A stretch of DNA of 64,000 bases from Acidobacteriota bacterium (GTDB taxonomy: Bacteria > Acidobacteriota > Blastocatellia > Pyrinomonadales > Pyrinomonadaceae), in NCBI GenBank assembly GCA_018269075.1, contig JAFDVJ010000035.1, positions 1-64,000 of the forward strand, written 5' to 3'. The first letter of the stretch is position 1. Each line of letters begins with the position of its first letter. Below the pieces are notes generated by a model. It was not told where the DNA came from. It ran no database searches and was given only the letters and a program-made list of their open reading frames with translations. Shown here piece by piece: positions 58,499 to 64,000 of this stretch. The position numbers were made by a program, and so were the translations under genes.

Positions 58499-59023
58499 AT
58501 GTCTAATTTCTACCGCAAAATGTTGTTTTTCGGTCTGTTCTGGGTTCTCGTCGCGGGCTTTTCCGCGACCGCCGGGGCGCAGACCAAGAACGGTTTCGAG
58601 CTGCTGACGGGCGCCGCGCTGACAAAGGTCGTGCCGACCAGCTTTTACTTCGCCGGCCAGAGCGCCGCCACGCAGGCCCGCAACACGGCCGCCGCGACGC
58701 TCGGCAAGGACCGCTATATCCTCGCCGGAATGGTCGATACCTCCGGCTATTCGACCGAGATCAGCGGCAAATACGAGGGCTTTTTCATCACCGACTCGCC
58801 CGTCGATTTCGGCGGCAAAACGCTCGCGACCGGCGCTTACGGCTTCGGCTTCGCGGCCGACGGCTCGGTCAAGATCTTCGATCTGAGCAGTAAGGAGATA
58901 TTCTCGGTCGCGACCACCGCCGACGCCGCGATGAAGCGCCCGCGCCCGCTCCAGATGACGCTCGACGCCAAGGGCGTCCGCTTCTACAAGGGCAAAAACT
59001 ACGTGCTGATCGCGCCGAAATAA
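58499..59023 (+). CDS. Small exported protein, distant paralogue of the one at 3221
   Basis: 174 residues with a signal peptide (KMLFFGLFWVLVAGFSATAGAQ). The mature protein of about 145 residues is beta-rich: LTKVVPTSFYFAGQSAATQARNTAAA, YILAGMVDTSGYSTEISGKYEGFFITDSPVDFGGKTLATGAYGFGFAADGSVKIFDL. Similar GKY-x2-FFxTD and TGxYGFGF steps appear in the 3221 protein. A strong GGAGAAAG precedes the ATG. It is convergent with the VWFA protein gene, 22 bases away. The function is unknown; a secreted beta-barrel or sandwich binding a ligand is plausible. Confidence 0.75.
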   Translation: MSNFYRKMLFFGLFWVLVAGFSATAGAQTKNGFELLTGAALTKVVPTSFYFAGQSAATQARNTAAATLGKDRYILAGMVDTSGYSTEISGKYEGFFITDSPVDFGGKTLATGAYGFGFAADGSVKIFDLSSKEIFSVATTADAAMKRPRPLQMTLDAKGVRFYKGKNYVLIAPK

Positions 59024-59045
59024 TTCGCCTTTATAAAACTCCGCG

Positions 59046-61235
59046 CTAATCGATCAGTTCGAACTGGACCCATCGATCGGCCAGCCGGCGCTTCGATTTG
59101 GCCAGTTTGTCGACGATCAGGATCTGCAGTACATAGTCGCCGGGCTTCATTTCGCTGCCGAGACCGATCGCGCCGGCAAACTGCAGCTTCGCCGGATTGC
59201 TCTGCCCGGCCGCGTCGAACGGGCCCGGCTTGCCGTCAAGCACGGGCTTCCCGTCGCGAAAGATCCGGATCTGCGTTTCGAGCTGCGGAGTTTTTGACGA
59301 ATCGAGCCGGGCGTTGTAGATCTCGGCCGTGTAGCTCAAAATCGTCCCCCGCCTGAACCGCCGGAGCGAAGTGTCCTGCAGCAGATCGAGCTGCCGCTGC
59401 CCCGTATTCTGCGAGGCGAGCGCCTTCCACTGCGCCAACGTAAAATTTTCGAGCACGATGCCGGAAACCGAAAGCTCGCCGCCTTTCAGATCGGGAACCT
59501 CGATGAATTGGCCGGCCGAGCCGATCTTCGCGCTCGCCGCGTCGCGGATCGCGACGCGCATCTGATACGCGCCGGGCTTTTTGACCGGAAAAACGAAGTT
59601 GTAAACAAAGCCCTCGGTCAGTTTTTTCTGATAATCTTCGGGCTTCACCCTGATCGTATAGTTCTGACCGAACTGATCGACGATCGCGCCGTTTTCGCCG
59701 AAGCTGACCGCGACCACGTCGATCGTCGCCTGTTTCTGGCCGTCCGGCGCGTCGGTAAAGATCAGATCCTTCGCGTCGATGTGGAGAAACGACTGCACGA
59801 AGGCGTTGTTCTTGTCGTCCTTGCCGAACAAAGTGTTGAGCTTCAGACCGATCCCGTTGGCGGCAAACGGCGAGAGCAGCGATTTGATGATCTGCCGCGC
59901 GGGCGTTTCGGTCTGCGCGGCCGTCCGGCTCAGATCTTCGTCGGAGACGCCGAAATAGCCGCTCCGGTAGCGGACGCTGAGCCCCTCCGGCCGGACCCGG
60001 ACGCTCAGTTTGTTGAAACGGTGCGTTTTCGGATCGAACGAGTCGGAGTCCGGCTGGTAGCCGATCAGATAATAGCCCTTCGTGTCTTCGAGCATCTGCG
60101 TCAGCCCGAGATTGAGATCGTTCGTGTTGACGACCGCCCGGCCGCCCGTGTCGCCTGCCAGGACTCCGAGCCCCTGCTGCCGGTCCTGCAGCTCGTCCGT
60201 GCGCGTCCGGAGCTTCTGCGGCAGCGAGTTCGGCAGCGAGACCGGATTGTCCTGCGCCGTCAGCCCTGTCGGCATCAGGCCGCGCGCGTCCTGCGTGTAG
60301 ATCGTGACCGACGAGCGGTTGCACAGGTCGGTCAGCTGCCGGAGCGCATCCTCCATCTTCGTGCAGCGCGCCGCGTCCTTTTTCGAATCGGTCTTCGTGC
60401 AGTAGGAAAAACCGTCCGAGAAGACCATCATCGTTTTGCGGCCGGGCAGATCGCTCATCCCGCGGACGACGAAATCGAGCGCGCCGAGCGTTCCGATCGT
60501 GAAAAGGTCTTCGCGGAGCTCGTTAAAGACCGCGATCCGGTCCCTTTCGGCGTCGAGCTGCGCGTCCTGCTGGTCGGCGACCGAACCGGCCCGGCTCGGC
60601 ACGGCGGTGTTGGCCTGGATCAGCTCCTGCAGGGTCGGCTCGATCGGGTTGAACGCGCCGACGCCGCTGCGGCCGATCGGGTTCCAGCGGATTTTTTCGA
60701 TCGCGGAATAGAGCAGATTTTTGTCCGAGGTGAACTGCTGAAGCGCCCCGACGCCGCTGCCGGTACGGACGATCGCGACCAGATCGTTCGGCTGCATCTG
60801 CTCATCGACGAACTTTTTGAGAGCTTTCTTCACCGACAGGATGCTTTCGGCCGACAAGCCGAGATCGTCGACGACGAGCGCGATCGTCCGGCGGACCTGT
60901 TCCGGCCGCAGCAGCGCGGAAGCGACCGGCGCGTCGCTCCGGTTCGGCGCCGAGGCGTCGGGCGCGTTTTGTTTTGCCGGGGCCGATTCGACGTAGGAGA
61001 AGGTCGTGATCGACTGCTTCTTATCGTTCTCGAAGATCTCGAAATCTTCGGGCTTCAGACCGCCGGCGACTTTGCCGTTCCGGTCCGTCACCGTCACGTC
61101 GAGCTGGATCAGCGCGGTCGAGATCTTGACGACGTCGGAATCGGCGTTCGGCGTCGGCGTCGGCGTCGGCGTCTGCGAAAAGCCGGCCGCCGCGAAAAAC
61201 AACAGTCCAACGATGGAGATTATCGTTTTTTTCAT
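59046..61235 (-). CDS. Exported VWFA-related (Acidobacterial-type) protein
   Basis: 729 residues. The signal peptide (IISIVGLLFFAAAGFSQ) is followed by a TPTPTPTPN linker encoded by a GGCGTC hexamer run at 61141-61170. The N-domain (LIQLDVTVTDRNGKVAGGLKPEDFEIFENDKKQSITTFS) is the hallmark of TIGR03436-type proteins. The VWA fold follows (IALVVDDLGLSAESILSVKKALKKFVDE, KTMMVFSDGFSYC), with a degenerate MIDAS (DDLGLS for DxSxS). The C-terminal 300 residues contain beta-sandwich-like repeats. Such proteins are expanded in Acidobacteria and have no known function; adhesion or complex assembly outside the cytoplasm is the usual guess. Confidence 0.88.
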   Translation of the reverse strand: MKKTIISIVGLLFFAAAGFSQTPTPTPTPNADSDVVKISTALIQLDVTVTDRNGKVAGGLKPEDFEIFENDKKQSITTFSYVESAPAKQNAPDASAPNRSDAPVASALLRPEQVRRTIALVVDDLGLSAESILSVKKALKKFVDEQMQPNDLVAIVRTGSGVGALQQFTSDKNLLYSAIEKIRWNPIGRSGVGAFNPIEPTLQELIQANTAVPSRAGSVADQQDAQLDAERDRIAVFNELREDLFTIGTLGALDFVVRGMSDLPGRKTMMVFSDGFSYCTKTDSKKDAARCTKMEDALRQLTDLCNRSSVTIYTQDARGLMPTGLTAQDNPVSLPNSLPQKLRTRTDELQDRQQGLGVLAGDTGGRAVVNTNDLNLGLTQMLEDTKGYYLIGYQPDSDSFDPKTHRFNKLSVRVRPEGLSVRYRSGYFGVSDEDLSRTAAQTETPARQIIKSLLSPFAANGIGLKLNTLFGKDDKNNAFVQSFLHIDAKDLIFTDAPDGQKQATIDVVAVSFGENGAIVDQFGQNYTIRVKPEDYQKKLTEGFVYNFVFPVKKPGAYQMRVAIRDAASAKIGSAGQFIEVPDLKGGELSVSGIVLENFTLAQWKALASQNTGQRQLDLLQDTSLRRFRRGTILSYTAEIYNARLDSSKTPQLETQIRIFRDGKPVLDGKPGPFDAAGQSNPAKLQFAGAIGLGSEMKPGDYVLQILIVDKLAKSKRRLADRWVQFELID

Positions 61236-61428
61236 AACATCGCTTTCGGGATTCGATTCTTTTGATTACAACTTTATGTTCAGGCCTTTACTTTACGATC
61301 TTTTGTAAGGCCATGCAACAAAGCCGCAAAGTTATGATAGAATCTTTTTCAAACCTTTGGCAGTATCCGCTCCCCGAATTTCTTTTTGTTTCTTTTTTCA
61401 ACGCGATTCGACCGTTCGGAGAGATTTG

Positions 61429-63942
61429 ATGAAGATTTCGCGAAACCTACGGCTTCAATTTTCGGCGATTATCCTGCTTGCGGCCCTTGTCTGCCCGGTC
61501 CCGACCGGCGCGCAGAAACCGGACCGCTCGATCGAAGTAAAGATCGACGAACTGCTCGGGCAGTTAACGCTCGACGAGAAGGTCTCGATGCTCGCCGGGA
61601 CCGGTTTCGACACGGTGCCGGTCCCGCGCCTCGGCATTCCGGCGCTGAAGATGACCGACGGCCCGGTCGGCGTGCGGCAGGCGCCGGCGACCTCTTTCCC
61701 GTCGGGCATCGCGCTCGCCGCGAGCTTCGATCCCGCATTGATCGGCCGCGTCGCCGCGGCGATCGCCGAGGAAACCAAGGCGAAGGGCAAAAACGTGCTG
61801 CTCGGCCCGTGCGTCAACATCCAGCGGACGCCGTTCGGCGGGCGCAATTTCGAGAGCTTCGGCGAGGACCCGTTCCTCGCCGCGCGGATGGCCGTCGCCT
61901 ATATTCGCGGCATGCAGTCCGAGAACGTGATCCCGTCGGTCAAGCATTTCGCCGCCAACAATCAGGAGATCGACCGGATGACGATCGACGTACGCGTCGA
62001 CGAGCGCGCGCTCAACGAGCTCTATTTTCCGGCCTTCCGCGCGTCGGTCGAGGAAGCCGGCGTCTGGTCGGTGATGGCGTCCTACAACCGGCTCAACGGC
62101 TTCTACGCCTCGGAAAACGAGTTTCTGCTCAACGAAACGCTCAAGAAACGCTGGAACTTTCAGGGCCTCGTGATGAGCGACTGGGGCGCGGTCCATTCGA
62201 CAGTCCCGACCTTGCGCAACGGCCTCGATCTCGAAATGCCGACCGGCTCCTTTCTCAACCCCGAAGCCGTCAAAAAAGCTTTGGCCGCCGGAGAGATCGA
62301 CCGACGGCAGCTCGACGAGATGGTCCGCCGGCTGCTCCGCGTGATGTTTTGGGCGGGCCTTATGGACGGCAAGACGCCCGACAAGGGCGCGCTCGACACG
62401 CCCGCGCACCGCGCGCTCGCCCGCGAGGCCGCGACCGGCGGCATCGTCCTGCTCAAAAACGAACGCGCCGCGCTTCCGATCGACGCCGCGAAGACGCGCT
62501 CGATCGCCGTCATCGGCCCGAACGCCGACGCCGCGCGGATCGGCGGCGGCGGCTCGGCCGAAGTCGTTCCGGTCTATAAGGTAAGTCCGCTCGAAGGGCT
62601 CAAAACCGCCCTCGGCGACCGCGTCAGGATCGACTTCGCGCCCGGCATCGTCGCGCTCGACGACACGACGCCGGTCCCGGCATCGGCGCTGACGACGCCC
62701 GACGGCCGGGAAAACGGTCTGCGCGGCGAATATTTCGCGAACATGACGCTCGCCGGCGCGCCCGCTTTCACGCGGACCGACGCGACGCTCGATTTTCACT
62801 GGGCGACCGGCGCGCCGGCCGAAAACTTCCCGTCCGATCTCTTCTCGAACCGCTGGACCGGCTTTCTGACCGCGCCCGAAACCGGCCGCTACGCGCTGAG
62901 CCTCGCGAGCAACGACGGCGGAAGGCTGTATCTCGACGACAAGCTCGTCGTCGACGTCTGGGGCGACCACGCGACCTTGAAAGGCGCGGCGGCGGTCGAG
63001 CTCCGCGCGGGCGAACGGCATAAAATCCTGATCGAGCATTACGAAAACCGCGGCAACGCCGATCTCGTGCTCGGCTGGCGGCGGCTGCCCGAAGACATAC
63101 TGGAGAAAGCCGTCGCGGCCGCCCGAAGCTCGGACGTCGCCGTCGTCTTCGTCGGGCTTTCCGACAGCGTCGAGGTCGAGGCGCGCGACCGCGCGTCGCT
63201 CGATCTGCCCGCCGATCAGAAAGAGCTGATCGCGGCCGTCGCGCGCGCCAACCCGCGGACGATCGTCGTCAACACGTCCGGCGGCCCAGTTTTGATGGAC
63301 GGCTGGCTCGACAAGGTTCCGGCCGTCGTGCAGGCATTTTATTACGGTCAGGAAGGCGGAAACGCGCTCGCCGACGTACTGCTCGGCCGCGTTTCGCCGT
63401 CGGGCAGGCTCCCGGCCACCTTCTTGCGTAGATGGGAGGACTCGAACGCGTTCGGCCGCTATCCGGGCGACGGCAAGACGGTCGATTACTCGGAAGGCGT
63501 CTTCGTCGGCTACCGCTGGTTCGACTCGAAAAGCATCGCGCCGCTCTTCCCGTTCGGCCACGGGCTGTCCTACACGACGTTCAAATACTCGAACTTAAAG
63601 CTCGCGAAAACCGGCGGCGCGAACCTCGACGTCACGTTCACGCTCGAAAACACGGGCGGGCGCGACGGCGCGGAGGTCGCGCAAGTTTACGTCGGCGACA
63701 CGCAGTCGTCGCTGCCGCGCCCGCCGCGGGAGCTCAAGGGCTTTCAGAAAGTCTTTCTCAAAGCGGGCGAGAAGAAAACGGTGACGATCGCGCTCGACCG
63801 CAAGGCGTTCGCCTTCTACGATCCCGCGAAACAAAGCTGGACGGCCGAACCGGGCGATTTCAGGATCACGGTCGGCGGATCCTCCCGCGACGCGCGCCTG
63901 ACCGGCGCATTCAGGCTGGACAAGGCGGTGAGCTGGCGCTAG
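61429..63942 (+). CDS. Exported GH3 beta-glucosidase with PA14 insert, copy 3
   Basis: 837 residues from ATG 61429, which follows GGAGAG by 5 bases; codons upstream lack signal character. The signal peptide is RLQFSAIILLAALVCPVPTGAQ. The GH3 barrel has MTDGPVGVRQ, VKHFAANNQE (171-180) and the nucleophile D251 in FQGLVMSDWGAVHST. The GH3 C-domain is interrupted by a PA14 domain (about 428-570: GLRGEYFANMTLAG, GFLTAPETGRYALSLASNDGGRLYLDDKLVVDVWG, HKILIEHYENRGNADLVLGW), as in barrel-type BglB/KmBglI enzymes where PA14 shapes chain-length specificity. A Fn3-like domain ends the protein. It is the only plus-strand glycosidase in the window. Confidence 0.93.
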   Translation: MKISRNLRLQFSAIILLAALVCPVPTGAQKPDRSIEVKIDELLGQLTLDEKVSMLAGTGFDTVPVPRLGIPALKMTDGPVGVRQAPATSFPSGIALAASFDPALIGRVAAAIAEETKAKGKNVLLGPCVNIQRTPFGGRNFESFGEDPFLAARMAVAYIRGMQSENVIPSVKHFAANNQEIDRMTIDVRVDERALNELYFPAFRASVEEAGVWSVMASYNRLNGFYASENEFLLNETLKKRWNFQGLVMSDWGAVHSTVPTLRNGLDLEMPTGSFLNPEAVKKALAAGEIDRRQLDEMVRRLLRVMFWAGLMDGKTPDKGALDTPAHRALAREAATGGIVLLKNERAALPIDAAKTRSIAVIGPNADAARIGGGGSAEVVPVYKVSPLEGLKTALGDRVRIDFAPGIVALDDTTPVPASALTTPDGRENGLRGEYFANMTLAGAPAFTRTDATLDFHWATGAPAENFPSDLFSNRWTGFLTAPETGRYALSLASNDGGRLYLDDKLVVDVWGDHATLKGAAAVELRAGERHKILIEHYENRGNADLVLGWRRLPEDILEKAVAAARSSDVAVVFVGLSDSVEVEARDRASLDLPADQKELIAAVARANPRTIVVNTSGGPVLMDGWLDKVPAVVQAFYYGQEGGNALADVLLGRVSPSGRLPATFLRRWEDSNAFGRYPGDGKTVDYSEGVFVGYRWFDSKSIAPLFPFGHGLSYTTFKYSNLKLAKTGGANLDVTFTLENTGGRDGAEVAQVYVGDTQSSLPRPPRELKGFQKVFLKAGEKKTVTIALDRKAFAFYDPAKQSWTAEPGDFRITVGGSSRDARLTGAFRLDKAVSWR

Positions 63943-63949
63943 ACACAGA

Positions 63950-64000
63950 ACTGGAGCGCGGGCATCCCTGCCCGCCAACACTGCGCAAGCAGTGTCGAAC
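63950..64000. repeat. ACTGGAGCGC two-hairpin element, cut by the window end
   Basis: ACTGGAGCGC is followed by hairpin GCGGGCA-TCCC-TGCCCGC and hairpin ACACTGC-GCAA-GCAGTGT. It begins 8 bases after the GH3-PA14 stop codon. It is the same family as 9387-9434, with stem bases changed on both sides. Confidence 0.7.

Noticed and set aside
61141-61170. GGCGTC hexamer microsatellite as a separate repeat element
   Set aside because: It is in frame and encodes the TPTPTP linker behind the VWFA protein's signal peptide, common in this family.
1-64000. tRNA, rRNA or phage/transposase genes
   Set aside because: Gaps were read for tRNA-like T-loop words and for integrase or transposase motifs; none was convincing.

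Overview
The window reads as a chromosomal segment of an Acidobacteriota bacterium, probably class Blastocatellia (Pyrinomonadaceae-like). The evidence is indirect: a secreted protein with the VWFA-related domain typical of Acidobacteria (59046-61235), an Oar-type TonB-dependent receptor with an N-terminal carboxypeptidase-regulatory domain (3890-7150), a Ser/Thr kinase fused to a TolB-like/TPR module (10358-12799), GC-rich coding DNA and short AT-richer repeats in many gaps. No rRNA, tRNA, CRISPR array, transposase or phage gene was seen.

Layout. (1) 1-13046 is a mixed region: a class I methyltransferase, a rhodanese, a double AhpD-like exported protein, a small exported protein, the large outer-membrane receptor, a [2Fe-2S] protein, a LysR regulator divergent from a small gene, a gene-free repeat-filled stretch (9097-9970), a glutaredoxin and the Ser/Thr kinase. 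(2) 13047-35988 holds 16 genes, all on the minus strand and often overlapping or nearly so. They form an exopolysaccharide/surface-glycan cluster: O-antigen ligase/polymerase-like protein, flippase, five glycosyltransferases, two asparagine-synthase-type amidotransferases, two methyltransferases, a bi-domain dehydrogenase, a heparinase II/III-like protein, a parallel beta-helix protein, a YdcF-like protein and one unrecognised protein with deacetylase-like features. Transcription should start near 36.1 kb and run downward. (3) 36129-38090 holds a divergent sigma-factor-like protein and a small zinc-finger anti-sigma-like protein. (4) 38131-39957 is a long-chain acyl-CoA synthetase. (5) 40199-57997 is a minus-strand glycan-utilisation locus: ROK repressor, cupin/phosphomannose-isomerase-like protein, two GH3, an SSS sodium symporter, GH2 beta-mannosidase, GH16, lactonase, ROK sugar kinase, GH20 and GH5. 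Beyond it lie a small exported protein, the VWFA protein and a third GH3 with a PA14 insert. Together the enzymes would cut beta-glucan, beta-mannan and N-acetylhexosamine-containing glycans outside the cytoplasm, import the sugars through the SSS transporter and phosphorylate them. SusC/SusD-type genes are absent from this locus.

The least ordinary content lies between genes. Many gaps carry pairs of short tandem arrays of 7-8-base words in inverted orientation (words such as GTCTTGA, ATTTCGG, TTTGGTC, CTTCCTAA), with the same architecture but different words. Two further repeat families stand out. One is a palindromic MITE-like element with about 20-bp inverted ends (2980-3148 and 9679-9779), one copy of which sits inside another repeat element. 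The other is a two-hairpin element (9387-9434, an inverted relative at 9460-9525, and the window's right end) whose stems covary and whose second hairpin carries a GNRA-type loop. Several operator-like palindromes were also found: beside the ROK repressor, between the LysR gene and its divergent neighbour, and a PdhR/GntR-type box upstream of a GH3 gene.
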